Positions 8,363 through 15,850 of a DNA stretch of 18,957 bases are shown one piece after another. The notes under the pieces were generated by a model that saw only the letters and a list, made by a program, of their open reading frames with translations, ran no database searches and was not told the DNA's origin. The translations under genes and the position numbers were made by a program. Position 1 is the stretch's first letter. Every line of letters starts with the position of its first letter. This DNA comes from JBKJVQ01 sp046717125. Its GTDB lineage: Bacteria; Pseudomonadota; Alphaproteobacteria; Rhizobiales; Methyloligellaceae. Location of the stretch: positions 1-18,957 of the forward strand of contig JBKJVQ010000043.1 in the NCBI GenBank assembly GCA_046717125.1, written 5' to 3'.

Positions 8363-11026
8363 ATGAGCGGCGTCGACGACATCCGCGAGCAATTTCTCGG
8401 CTATTTCCGCAAGAACGATCATGAAATCGTGCCGTCCGCGCCGCTCGTGCCGCGCAACGATCCGACGCTCATGTTCACGAACGCGGGCATGGTACCGTTC
8501 AAGAACGTCTTCACGGGCGTCGAGCGGAGATCCTATGTCCGCGCGGTCTCCTCGCAAAAATGCGTGCGCGCGGGCGGAAAGCACAATGATCTCGACAATG
8601 TCGGCTACACCGCCCGGCATCACACGTTCTTCGAGATGCTCGGCAATTTTTCGTTCGGCGACTACTTCAAGGATCGTGCGATCCCGCTCGCATGGGACTT
8701 GCTGACGCGCGATTACGGGCTTTCGCCCGAACGGCTGGTGATCACCGTTTTCTCCGAGGACGAGGAGGCCGCGTCGATCTGGCGGAAGGTCACGGGCTTT
8801 TCCGATTCGCGTATCATCCGCATTTCGACGTCGGACAATTTCTGGTCGATGGGCGAGACCGGTCCGTGCGGCCCGTGCTCGGAGATCTTCTACGACCACG
8901 GGGCGGGCATTCAGGGAGGCCCGCCTGGCAGCGCGGACGCCGACGGCGACCGCTTCGTCGAGATCTGGAATCTCGTCTTCATGCAGTATGAACAGCTCTC
9001 GGTCGAGCAGCGCGTGGATCTGCCGCGCCCCTCGATCGACACCGGCATGGGGCTCGAGCGCATCGCCGCCGTGCTGCAGGGCGTGCACGACAATTACGAC
9101 ATCGATCTGTTCCGTCGCCTCATCCGCGCGTCGGTCGATCTGACCGGCGTGCCGGCGGAGGGCGAGAACCGCGCGAGCCACCGCATCATCGCCGACCACT
9201 TGCGCGCGTCGAGCTTTCTGATCGCGGACGGCGTGCTGCCCTCGAACGAAGGCCGCGGCTACGTCCTGCGCCGGTTCATGCGCCGCGCCATGCGGCACGC
9301 GCATCTGCTCGGCGCGGCCGACCCGCTGATGCACAGACTCGCGCCGACCTTGATTGCGGAGATGGGTGCTGCCTATCCGGAGCTTCATCGCGCCGAGACG
9401 CTGATCCGCGAGACGCTGCGGCTCGAGGAGACGCGGTTCCGCAAGACGCTCGAACGCGGGCTGTCGCTTCTGGCGGAGGCGTCGTCGTCGCTCGGCCCGG
9501 GCGACGTTCTGCCGGGCGATGTCGCGTTCAAGCTCTATGACACGTATGGCTTTCCGGTCGATCTGACCGAAGACGCGCTGAAAGCGCGCGGGGTCGGGCT
9601 CGACCAGCGGGGCTTCGAGGCGGCTATGCGCCGGCAGAAGGAAGAGGCGCGGAAAGCCTGGTCCGGATCGGGCGACGCCGCCACGGAGCGGCTCTGGTTC
9701 GAACTGCGCGACCGGTCGGGTCCGACGGAATTTCTGGGTTACACGACCGAAGAGGCCGAAGGGACGATCGTCGCGATCCTCGCCGATGGTCAGGAAGTCG
9801 ACCGACTCAAAGCCGGGCAGGAGGGCGCGCTCGTCGTCAATCAGACGCCCTTCTACGCAGAGTCCGGAGGGCAGGTCGGCGACCGGGGGATGATCGAATC
9901 GGCCGGCATGCGGTTTACGGTCGTCGACACTCAGAAGAAGCTGGGCGATCTGTTCGTCCATCTCGGAAAGCTTGAAAAAGGCGAACTCAAAACCGGCGAC
10001 ACAGTGAAGCTGTCGGTCAACCACGCGCGCCGGACGTTGACACGCGCAAATCATTCCGCGACGCACCTTCTTCACGAGGCGCTTAGGCAAACGCTCGGAA
10101 CCCACGTCGCCCAAAAGGGTTCGCTGGTCGATCCCGACCGCCTCCGCTTCGATTTCTCGCACCAAAAAGCAATGTCCGCCGAGGAACTCGCCTCCGTCGC
10201 CGGGCTCGCGAACGAGACGGTGGTTGAGAACGCATCCGTCGAGACGCGCGTCATGGCGGTCGACGATGCGATCGCGACCGGTGCGCTGGCCTTGTTCGGG
10301 GAAAAATACGGCGACGAGGTAAGGGTGGTTGCGATGGGCGGCCGCCCCGCGCCAGCGCGCGATGCGTGGTCCGTCGAGTTGTGCGGTGGCACGCATGTCG
10401 CGCGCACGGGCGATATCGGCGCCATCGCGGTCACATCGGAAAGCGCGGTCGGCGCGGGCGTCCGTCGCATCGAGGCGCTGACGGGGCAAGCCGCACTCGC
10501 GCATCTGTCGGCGCACGACCAGGCGCTGCGCGACACGGCATCGGTTCTGAAAACGACACCCGAGAACGTGCCGCAGCGCGTGGCCGCCCTGGTCGAGGAA
10601 CGCCGCAATCTCGAGCGTCAGCTTGCCGATGCGCGAAAGAAGCTCGCCATGGGCGGCGGCGCGCAGGACGAGGCGCAGGATATCCGCGACCTCGGTGCGG
10701 TGAAATTCATCGGCCGGAAGGTGGAGGGCGTTGCGCCCAAGGATTTGCGCGGGCTGGTTGACGACGGCAAGAAGCGGCTGGGCTCCGGAGTCGTAGCGAT
10801 CGTCGGTGTTACCGGAGAGGGCAAGGCAGGCCTCGTGGTCGGCGTCACGTCCGATCTCGTTGCGACGATCGACGCCGTCGTACTCGCCAAGGTCGGCGCA
10901 GAGGCGATCGGTGGCACGGGCGGTGGCGGACGGCCGGACATGGCTCAGGCAGGCGGCCCGGATGGCGCGCGGGCGCAGGAGGCGATCGAGGCCATCGCGC
11001 GCGAGATCGCATCCGCTAGAGCATGA
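8363..11026 (+). CDS. alaS: Alanine--tRNA ligase
   Basis: Charges tRNA-Ala with alanine using ATP and hydrolyses mischarged Ser- or Gly-tRNA. The length of 887 residues is normal. Domain order is a class II aminoacylation core at the N-terminus (GVDDIREQFLGYFRKNDHE, then FTNAGMVPFKNVFTG and KHNDLDNVG), then the tRNA-recognition region. The editing domain follows, with the zinc and editing motifs HSATH at residues 564-568 and CGGTH at 674-678. Last is the DHHA1-like C-Ala domain with GGGGRPDMAQAGG near residue 853. All key residues are present. The ATG at 8363 starts the conserved N-terminus, although the ribosome site is weak and 12 bases away. The last two codons and the TGA stop are made by the mosaic repeat that begins at 11018. 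A palindrome in front may regulate expression. Confidence 0.98.
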   Translation: MSGVDDIREQFLGYFRKNDHEIVPSAPLVPRNDPTLMFTNAGMVPFKNVFTGVERRSYVRAVSSQKCVRAGGKHNDLDNVGYTARHHTFFEMLGNFSFGDYFKDRAIPLAWDLLTRDYGLSPERLVITVFSEDEEAASIWRKVTGFSDSRIIRISTSDNFWSMGETGPCGPCSEIFYDHGAGIQGGPPGSADADGDRFVEIWNLVFMQYEQLSVEQRVDLPRPSIDTGMGLERIAAVLQGVHDNYDIDLFRRLIRASVDLTGVPAEGENRASHRIIADHLRASSFLIADGVLPSNEGRGYVLRRFMRRAMRHAHLLGAADPLMHRLAPTLIAEMGAAYPELHRAETLIRETLRLEETRFRKTLERGLSLLAEASSSLGPGDVLPGDVAFKLYDTYGFPVDLTEDALKARGVGLDQRGFEAAMRRQKEEARKAWSGSGDAATERLWFELRDRSGPTEFLGYTTEEAEGTIVAILADGQEVDRLKAGQEGALVVNQTPFYAESGGQVGDRGMIESAGMRFTVVDTQKKLGDLFVHLGKLEKGELKTGDTVKLSVNHARRTLTRANHSATHLLHEALRQTLGTHVAQKGSLVDPDRLRFDFSHQKAMSAEELASVAGLANETVVENASVETRVMAVDDAIATGALALFGEKYGDEVRVVAMGGRPAPARDAWSVELCGGTHVARTGDIGAIAVTSESAVGAGVRRIEALTGQAALAHLSAHDQALRDTASVLKTTPENVPQRVAALVEERRNLERQLADARKKLAMGGGAQDEAQDIRDLGAVKFIGRKVEGVAPKDLRGLVDDGKKRLGSGVVAIVGVTGEGKAGLVVGVTSDLVATIDAVVLAKVGAEAIGGTGGGGRPDMAQAGGPDGARAQEAIEAIAREIASARA

Positions 11027-11130
11027 TGCCGAAAAGTGTGAAGCGGTTTTCGGGCGACATCATGCTCAACCTCTTGAATTCGAGCACGTTTAAGACTTGG
11101 GGTTGTGTCAACCCCAAGTCTTCCTGATCT
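11018..11130. repeat. Two-palindrome mosaic repeat, copy 3
   Basis: The first palindrome, 11019-11067, runs from GAGCATGATG to CATCATGCTC with the core GTGTGAAGCGGTTTTCGG. A spacer (GAATTCGAGCACGTTTAA) follows, then a second perfect 12-bp stem, GACTTGGGGTTG at 11094-11105 with 11109-11120. It is similar over its whole length to 6165-6276. It fills the entire alaS-trmJ gap and supplies the alaS stop codon. A RIME-like Rhizobiales intergenic mosaic element is the best description; the second stem could also act as a transcription terminator or attenuator. Confidence 0.85.
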
Positions 11131-11131
11131 C

Positions 11132-11926
11132 ATGGCTGACGCGGAAATGTTGGAGCCGTTGGGTGCGACAGGCGCCGCGCCATGCATCATCCTGGTTGAA
11201 CCGCAGCTTGGCGAGAACATCGGCGCCGCCGCCCGCGCCATGGCCAATTTCGGGCTTTCGGACTTGCGGCTAGTCCGGCCGCGCGACGGCTGGCCGTCGG
11301 AGCGTGCGCGCGCCAACGCAGCGGGGGCCGACCATGTGATCGACGCCGTCCAACTGTTCGACACGGTGGGCGACGCTATTTCGGACTTGAACTTCGTGTG
11401 CGCGGCAAGCGCGCGTGCGCGGGGCATGAACAAGCCGGTCGCGACGCCGGAAGAGGCCAGCCGCGAAATGCATGTCCGTACCGCCGGCGCCGAGCGATGC
11501 GGCGTCATGTTCGGCCCGGAACGCAGCGGACTCGAAAACGACGACATCGCGATCGCTGACTGGATCGTGCGCGCTCCCGTCGCTCCGAGTTTCGTCTCGC
11601 TTAACCTGGCCCAGGCCGTGCTGCTGGTCGGATATGAATGGCTGAAAGGCGCATCCGGAGAGACCGGCTCCGATCCCGCGCGCGGCGGCGGCCGCAGGGC
11701 GGAACGCCGGAGCACCGCCGCGAGCCGAGGCGACCTGCTGGCGCTGTTCGAGCATCTGGAGACGGAGCTGGATCATGCCGGCTTCCTCAAGCCCCCGGAA
11801 AAGCGTCCCGCCATGCAGAGGAATTTGCGGAATATGATCCTTCGGATGAACCCGACGGACCAGGATGTTCGCACATGGCGTGGTATCGTGACGGCGCTGA
11901 CGCAGCATGCGCGGCGGAGCGGCTAA
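11132..11926 (+). CDS. trmJ: TrmJ-like tRNA/rRNA 2'-O-methyltransferase (SPOUT family)
   Basis: SPOUT methyltransferases use S-adenosylmethionine in a knotted fold to methylate the 2'-hydroxyl of RNA. TrmJ acts at position 32 of the tRNA anticodon loop. All three motifs are visible: motif 1 GENIGAAARAMANFG from residue 27, motif 2 FGPERSGLENDD from residue 127, and motif 3 SLNLAQAVLLVGYE from residue 156. A charged low-complexity linker (GGGRRAERRST) leads to the C-terminal segment EKRPAMQRNLRNMILRM typical of TrmJ. I chose the ATG at 11132, giving 264 residues, because the GTG at 11105 lies inside the repeat hairpin. There is no clear Shine-Dalgarno sequence. The family is certain; the exact target nucleotide is inferred from the family. 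Confidence 0.9.
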   Translation: MADAEMLEPLGATGAAPCIILVEPQLGENIGAAARAMANFGLSDLRLVRPRDGWPSERARANAAGADHVIDAVQLFDTVGDAISDLNFVCAASARARGMNKPVATPEEASREMHVRTAGAERCGVMFGPERSGLENDDIAIADWIVRAPVAPSFVSLNLAQAVLLVGYEWLKGASGETGSDPARGGGRRAERRSTAASRGDLLALFEHLETELDHAGFLKPPEKRPAMQRNLRNMILRMNPTDQDVRTWRGIVTALTQHARRSG

Positions 11927-12003
11927 AGGTCATAGTTCCGCCCGCTTTCATTGGTTGCCATGGAGGTCTGAATTGTGGGGTCGCGGAGAACGAGGGGAGC
12001 TCG

Positions 12004-12765
12004 ATGGGCGCTGATGTGAGAGTGGTCGCCGTCGGCCTGTTGCTGGTGTCGGCGTTCGCCCCCGGCGCGCTGGCGGGCGCGATGACCGATTCCGATTACG
12101 CCACCCTGCAAGCCGCGGCGCAGCGCGCACGCGACGAAGCCCGCACCGCTCAGGCGCCCGAGCCTCAACAGGACAGGCAGGCGGCCGCGCCGGATCAGAA
12201 GGCCGAACAGGCCAAGCCGGAGGAAAAGGGCCTGACCGAAAGCCAGATTCGCGTGATGCTGGGGCTCGCGTGGTCGGTCGTGCCGGAGGAGTATCAGGAT
12301 CCCGACGGCAATAAGGTCAAGGTCGACAAGGGCAATCCCAATCGTTACCTCGTCCCGATCACGGATGCGCGCCGGATCATCCGCGCGGCCAGCCGAACGG
12401 CCTACGCGCAGATTTGCGATCTCAAAGATCATCAGCTGTCGAACTATCGCGCGATGATGCACGCGGAGCGCAAGGAGCATAACTGGACGACCGACCAGTT
12501 AATGTTCATCAACACGCTGCATCTGTTCGCGGTGATGCAGATGACCGGCGGCGTCACAATCGAGGATGCGGAGCCGGACCCGGCCAAGCCCGCTGAAAAT
12601 GGCGCTGTCAAAGCCGCTCCTTCCGAAAAGCCGAACGACGCCGAACCCGCAGCGCCGGTCCAGGCCAGAGCCGGGTGTCCCGCCGGTCAGAAGGAAAAGG
12701 TGCAGAAGGCGATCGATGCCTATGTGGCGTCCGTCGAGAAGGCTCCCGAAGCGCCCAAGCCTTGA
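12004..12765 (+). CDS. Exported protein of unknown function
   Basis: A 253-residue protein that I do not recognise by name. The ATG at 12004 has a good ribosome site (AGGGGAG about 5 bases upstream) and begins a clear signal peptide, VVAVGLLLVSAFAPGALAGA, with likely cleavage near residue 25. Then comes an Ala/Gln/Glu/Pro-rich low-complexity stretch and a conserved-looking helical core from about residue 75 (LTESQIRVMLGLAWSVVPEE to HLFAVMQMTGG). A second Pro/Ala/Glu-rich linker and a short C-terminal helix (GQKEKVQKAIDAYVASVEK) follow. One cysteine lies in the core (QICDL) and one before the last helix (AGCPAG). This suggests a small periplasmic helical domain between flexible arms. It follows trmJ by 77 bases on the same strand. 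Confidence 0.8.
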   Translation: MGADVRVVAVGLLLVSAFAPGALAGAMTDSDYATLQAAAQRARDEARTAQAPEPQQDRQAAAPDQKAEQAKPEEKGLTESQIRVMLGLAWSVVPEEYQDPDGNKVKVDKGNPNRYLVPITDARRIIRAASRTAYAQICDLKDHQLSNYRAMMHAERKEHNWTTDQLMFINTLHLFAVMQMTGGVTIEDAEPDPAKPAENGAVKAAPSEKPNDAEPAAPVQARAGCPAGQKEKVQKAIDAYVASVEKAPEAPKP

Positions 12766-12768
12766 GTT

Positions 12769-12842
12769 AGAGCATCATCTTTTCAAAAAAAGCGTCGTCC
12801 ACCCCGGATCAAGTCCGGGAAGGCTTTTCTGGGTGATGCTCT
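12769..12842. repeat. Nested inverted repeat between converging genes
   Basis: Outer arms AGAGCATCA (12769-12777) and TGATGCTCT (12834-12842) enclose an inner hairpin, CCCGGA with TCCGGG at 12803-12819, of the widespread alphaproteobacterial type that contains GGATCAAGTCC. It lies between the ends of two converging genes, where it could end or protect both transcripts. Confidence 0.72.
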
Positions 12843-12869
12843 CACTGAGCGATAGGTCCGGCCGGCACA

Positions 12870-13271
12870 TCACCGCGTGACCTCGGCGTCAATCCTCTGC
12901 CAAGTCGCCTTGCCGTCCTTTCGTTCGGCGGCGTCATGCGCGGTCCAGGTTTCCTGCATTTTGCCATCCGGCTGCATCACGAACGTGCTTTCGTACATAA
13001 AGCCCTTGCCGTTCAACGTCGTGCCGCCGCCCCGGCAATGGAGCGTCTCGGATTTCGGAACGCAGCTCAGTTCGAAGAACGAATGACGGTCGCTGCCGAC
13101 GATGCGCAGGATGCCGGCTTCCGCCAGAATGACCATGCGGCCGCCGTCCTCTGCGGACTGCCAGCCGCCCGTGATGTCGACCTTGTCGGCTTCCAGCGCG
13201 CCGAAGGCCGGTGGTGCAAACCCTCCCGCGAACAGCATCGCGACAGAAAGCGCCACTCCCGTCTTCTTCAT
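12870..13271 (-). CDS. Small secreted protein of unknown function
   Basis: The ATG at 13271 is preceded by GGGGA at a good distance and starts a clear signal peptide (MKKTGVALSVAMLFAGG, then FAPPAFGA), giving 133 residues. The frame is open further upstream to 13328, but those residues are not signal-like and overlap the opposing rpsD promoter. The mature part looks like a small beta-rich domain (ITGGWQSAEDGGRMVILAEA, then FMYESTFVMQPDGKMQETWT). Two cysteines (residues 70 and 79) could form a disulfide in the periplasm. The alternation of glycines, aromatics and charged residues suggests a small beta-barrel-like fold, but I cannot assign a family. It is transcribed divergently from rpsD. Confidence 0.78.
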   Translation of the reverse strand: MKKTGVALSVAMLFAGGFAPPAFGALEADKVDITGGWQSAEDGGRMVILAEAGILRIVGSDRHSFFELSCVPKSETLHCRGGGTTLNGKGFMYESTFVMQPDGKMQETWTAHDAAERKDGKATWQRIDAEVTR

Positions 13272-13307
13272 GGATACGATCCCCAGCCGCCTGTCGGCAC
13301 CCGGAAA

Positions 13308-13335
13308 TTGACAGCGCGGACGCATCATCTATAAC
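13308..13335 (+). promoter_or_regulatory. Strong sigma-70-like promoter, probably for rpsD
   Basis: TTGACA at 13308-13313 is a perfect -35, and TATAAC at 13330-13335 is a one-mismatch -10, with a 16-base spacer. Transcription would start near 13342, giving a leader of about 210 bases before rpsD. Confidence 0.75.
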
Positions 13336-13344
13336 ACGGCCTGC

Positions 13345-13368
13345 GCGGGCCGTTAGGTCCGCGTTTTT
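13345..13368 (+). terminator. Terminator-like hairpin at the start of the rpsD leader
   Basis: GCGGGCC at 13345-13351 pairs with GGTCCGC at 13356-13362 (one G-U pair) around a GTTA loop and is followed at once by GTTTTT. It has the form of an intrinsic terminator but lies only a few bases after the predicted start point. It may instead cap the 5' end of the message or attenuate transcription. Confidence 0.5.
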
Positions 13369-13390
13369 ACTTACGCACCTGTGGTGGGCT

Positions 13391-13462
13391 GAGCATCGTA
13401 CGGAAACGCATTCCCTTGGGCTGGACCCGAGGGTTTGGGGGTTCCCGATCATTACGATGCTC
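13391..13462. repeat. Inverted repeat in the rpsD leader
   Basis: Perfect 10-bp arms GAGCATCGTA (13391-13400) and TACGATGCTC (13453-13462) enclose a second inner stem (CCTTGGG with CCCGAGG). The outer arm begins GAGCAT, like the other palindromic repeats here, so it is probably a member of the same broad repeat type. Confidence 0.65.
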
Positions 13463-13554
13463 AACCAATGACCTGTCGGCGCAGCTTCGGCTGTGCAGAG
13501 GAGGGCGCGTTTTATGTTCGCAGACGACCTTAGTTTGAAACTTGGAGACACCAC

Positions 13555-14172
13555 ATGACGAAGCGCGTCAGCGCCAAGCACAAGATCGACCGCCGGATGG
13601 GGCAGAACATCTGGGGGCGTGCGAAGAGTCCGATCAATAAGCGCGAATACGGCCCGGGTGAGCATGGCCAGCGCCGCCGCGGCAAGATGTCGGATTACGG
13701 CCAGCAGCTGCGCGCGAAGCAGAAGCTGAAAGGCTACTACGGCAACATCACCGAGAAGCAGTTCAACGCGATCTACCGCGAAGCCGCGCGGCTCAAGGGC
13801 GACACAAGCGAGAACCTGATCGGGCTTCTGGAACGGCGGCTCGATGCGCTGGTCTATCGCGCCAAGTTCGTGCCGACGGTGTTCGCGGCGCGCCAGTTTG
13901 TAGGCCACGGCCATGTCAAGGTGAACGGCACGCGCGTGACCATCCCGAGCTATCGCTGCAAGATCGGCGACATCGTCGAGGTGCGCGACCGGTCGAAGGA
14001 CATGGCGCTGGTGCTCGAAGCCGCCCAGTCGGGCGAGCGGGAGACGCCGGACTATATCGAAGTCGATCCCGGCAAGATGGTTGCCAAGCTGGCGCGCGTG
14101 CCGGCGCTGGCGGACGTGCCCTATCCGGTCGTGATGGAGCCGAATCTGGTCGTTGAGTTCTACTCGCGCTGA
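13555..14172 (+). CDS. rpsD: 30S ribosomal protein S4
   Basis: S4 binds 16S rRNA early and nucleates assembly of the 30S body; in many bacteria it also acts in translational feedback and antitermination. The 205-residue protein has the S4 N-terminal domain (with SPINKREYGPGEHGQRRRGK) and the S4 RNA-binding domain at about residues 94-145 (RRLDALVYRAKFVPTVFAAR, QFVGHGHVKVNG). The ending PVVMEPNLVVEFYSR is typical. The N-terminus lacks the zinc-binding cysteines, as is usual in alphaproteobacteria. GGAG about 8 bases before the ATG at 13555 supports the start. It stands alone with its own strong promoter, a 210-base leader with hairpins, and a strong terminator. Confidence 0.98.
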   Translation: MTKRVSAKHKIDRRMGQNIWGRAKSPINKREYGPGEHGQRRRGKMSDYGQQLRAKQKLKGYYGNITEKQFNAIYREAARLKGDTSENLIGLLERRLDALVYRAKFVPTVFAARQFVGHGHVKVNGTRVTIPSYRCKIGDIVEVRDRSKDMALVLEAAQSGERETPDYIEVDPGKMVAKLARVPALADVPYPVVMEPNLVVEFYSR

Positions 14173-14197
14173 TCGGTCGACGGTGTGTCAGTGTTCG

Positions 14198-14230
14198 CGG
14201 CGGCGGAGTCATCCGCCGCCGTTTTGTTTT
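14198..14230 (+). terminator. Intrinsic terminator of rpsD
   Basis: A perfect 10-bp GC-rich stem (CGGCGGCGGA, 14198-14207, with 14212-14221) has a GTCA loop and is followed by TTTTGTTTT. It lies 26 bases after the rpsD stop codon. Confidence 0.92.
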
Positions 14231-14278
14231 GTGCGGGATGGATCGATTGCGGGTCCATACACACCGCAGCGTGGGCCC

Positions 14279-14351
14279 TCCCGACTTGATCGGGGGATTG
14301 ACCGGGCCACCCATTGACCGTCGACATGGTTCCCCCGGATAAACCGGGGGA
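14279..14351. repeat. Pair of REP-like hairpins between converging genes
   Basis: A hairpin of TCCCGA with TCGGGG around CTTGA at 14279-14295 is followed by a perfect 8-bp hairpin, TCCCCCGG with CCGGGGGA around ATAAA at 14331-14351. Both resemble common alphaproteobacterial intergenic palindromes. They lie between the converging ends of rpsD and the small gene at 14385. Confidence 0.65.
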
Positions 14352-14384
14352 CTTAGCGAATTTGCGGGATCGACCTGAATGTGT

Positions 14385-14675
14385 TCAGTCGCGTTTCTGC
14401 ATTCGGCGGAAGAAATCGACCGCGATCTCGGCACAGGACTTTAAATCCTCTTCCGCTCCGCACTCGACATCGAGCTTCGCCTCTTCAGTATGATATTTGA
14501 GGCTCGGACCTTCCCGGCCCTGCTTGCCTCTGGGCCCGGGCGGCAGCCTCTCGGCGGACTTGGGCTGTGGAGAAGCGGCTTCAGCTTGTGGTGGCGGCGG
14601 CGGCGAGTCCTGCGCCCAAACCGGGGCGACTCCCAACGTGAGCGCTGCGGCGAGCAGTACAGCGACGGTCTTCAT
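14385..14675 (-). CDS. Small secreted protein with Pro/Gly-rich segment
   Basis: A 96-residue protein of unknown function. The start at 14675 is set by a near-perfect Shine-Dalgarno sequence (GGGAGGAG, 5 bases before the ATG) and begins a signal peptide, KTVAVLLAAALTLGVAPVWA, cleaved after about residue 21. The mature part opens with a proline-rich arm (DSPPPPPQAEAASPQP), then a short collagen-like stretch (PPGPRGKQGREGP). A C-terminal helical segment with two cysteines (residues 72 and 81) follows, possibly linked by a disulfide in the periplasm. The reading frame is longer upstream, but that part is not signal-like. It is the last gene of the minus-strand series and lies 90 bases after its upstream neighbour, so it may have its own promoter. 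Confidence 0.75.
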   Translation of the reverse strand: MKTVAVLLAAALTLGVAPVWAQDSPPPPPQAEAASPQPKSAERLPPGPRGKQGREGPSLKYHTEEAKLDVECGAEEDLKSCAEIAVDFFRRMQKRD

Positions 14676-14765
14676 GCTTCTCCTCCCGTGACCCAGATCG
14701 CGATGGCGAGACAGTAACGAGAAGCCGGTCGGGTGCGTTCCCGGTTTGACGGCCAATGCTCCCGG

Positions 14766-15011
14766 CTAATCGATGTCCGGGCGGCCGCTGCCTTCGTAAT
14801 CTTCGCCGTCCTCGTCATCGTCGTCGCCGCAAACCGGCTGGGCAGGGAGACCGACGAGCGGGAATTGGCTGGCGTCGCAGGCGAACACGACGGAATGGCT
14901 CGGGACCGCTGCCTCGGCCCGGATTGGATCCGGGATCAGCAAGACGATCGCGAGCAGTACCAGCGTCTGTGTTGCGATGCCGCGAACGGTTAGCCTGCTC
15001 ATGTACGTCAT
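14766..15011 (-). CDS. Small secreted protein with acidic tail
   Basis: An 81-residue protein starting at the ATG at 15011 (or the in-frame ATG at 15002). It has a hydrophobic signal sequence, TQTLVLLAIVLLIPDPIRAEA, then a short region with two cysteines (residues 54 and 61, FACDASQFPLVGLPAQPVCG), and ends in a strongly acidic tail (DDDDEDGEDYEGSGRPDID). Acidic secreted tails often bind metal ions, which would suit the neighbouring DUF2182/DUF1326 genes, but that is inference. The frame is open much further upstream, into the DUF2182 gene, where it is only a shadow of it. The ribosome site is weak, so confidence is moderate. It follows the DUF2182 gene by 29 bases and is probably in the same transcript. 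Confidence 0.6.
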   Translation of the reverse strand: MTYMSRLTVRGIATQTLVLLAIVLLIPDPIRAEAAVPSHSVVFACDASQFPLVGLPAQPVCGDDDDEDGEDYEGSGRPDID

Positions 15012-15040
15012 CTGCTTTGGCCGCGTCCCGATGTCCTGCC

Positions 15041-15850
15041 TCAAGCTGACGCCCATAATACCATCGCGCCCGAGGCGATGAGAAGAACCCCGACAGCGGT
15101 GCTCAAGGGCTTGCCGAACCGGGTCAGCTTCTCCAGCGCGACCAGCAGCGTGAGCCCGGCGATCCAGACGAGGTTCATCGCCCCGCCGACGAACAATAGC
15201 AGCATCAGCCCCCAGCAGCATCCAACGCAGATCGCGCCGTGACGCAACCCCATGCGCAACGGTCCCTCTCGCCAGTGCGCGGCGAGGAACGGAGCCGGCG
15301 CCTGGCAGGACGCGAGGCACGCCGCCTTCAAAGGTGAGAGTTGGTAGAGACCCGTGGCGATCAACAGGCCGCCCGCAAGTATCGTCCCGCTCGTCGCCAT
15401 CATCGTCGAGATAAGGCCGCTCCGTTCCAGCAGGAACTGCGCGAGGGTCGCGGCGAAGCTGAAGCCCAGCCATGCGAGGAGATAACCGCCCGTGAACGTG
15501 GCGACGCCGCGCCCCGTCTGGGCATGACCCCCGCGCCGTGCGACGCGTGCGTAGAGGAGGATGATCGGCGCGGCGCTCGGGAGCATCATGGCGATCATCA
15601 TGATCTGCCACATCGACAGCATGACGAGCGCGGTGGATAGGGTCCATGGCGCAGGGGGAGACGCGATGCCATACGCGAGCCACCATCCACTCATGGCGGC
15701 CGCCGGCATGCCCGTTCCTGCGCCCAACGCGAGATAAAGCCACGCGATTGCCGTCAGGACGCACAGTGCAATGATGACGTTGAGCCGGTCACGCGCAAGC
15801 GCTCGTTCCAGCGCGCTTGGATCGGAGGCCGCCTTCGCGGCAGCCGTCAC
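15041..15850 (-). CDS. DUF2182 family integral membrane protein
   Basis: A polytopic inner-membrane protein of 269 residues. DUF2182 is described as a predicted metal-binding membrane family, with no settled function that I know of. Six or seven hydrophobic segments are visible, including about residues 23-45, 75-100, 115-141, 150-171, 206-236 and 248-268. Family landmarks are the methionine-rich segment MWQIMMIAMMLPSAAP and two cysteine clusters, LKAACLASCQAP (C178, C182) and GAICVGCCWGLM (C208, C211, C212), with a nearby histidine at 204. Methionines, cysteines and histidines at membrane faces suit binding of a soft metal such as copper. It starts with GTG at 15850, overlapping the stop of the upstream DUF1326 gene by four bases (GTGA), so the two are translationally coupled. 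The family call is good; the role is inference. Confidence 0.88.
   Translation of the reverse strand: MTAAAKAASDPSALERALARDRLNVIIALCVLTAIAWLYLALGAGTGMPAAAMSGWWLAYGIASPPAPWTLSTALVMLSMWQIMMIAMMLPSAAPIILLYARVARRGGHAQTGRGVATFTGGYLLAWLGFSFAATLAQFLLERSGLISTMMATSGTILAGGLLIATGLYQLSPLKAACLASCQAPAPFLAAHWREGPLRMGLRHGAICVGCCWGLMLLLFVGGAMNLVWIAGLTLLVALEKLTRFGKPLSTAVGVLLIASGAMVLWASA

Noticed and set aside
11105..11131. GTG at 11105 as the trmJ start
   Set aside because: It lies within the second stem of the mosaic repeat and would add nine residues not seen in the family; the ATG at 11132 is more natural.
15018..15764. Upstream extension of the minus-strand frame that contains the small acidic-tail protein
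   Set aside because: It overlaps the DUF2182 gene on the same strand in another frame and reads as arginine-rich noise; the signal peptide begins only at 15011.
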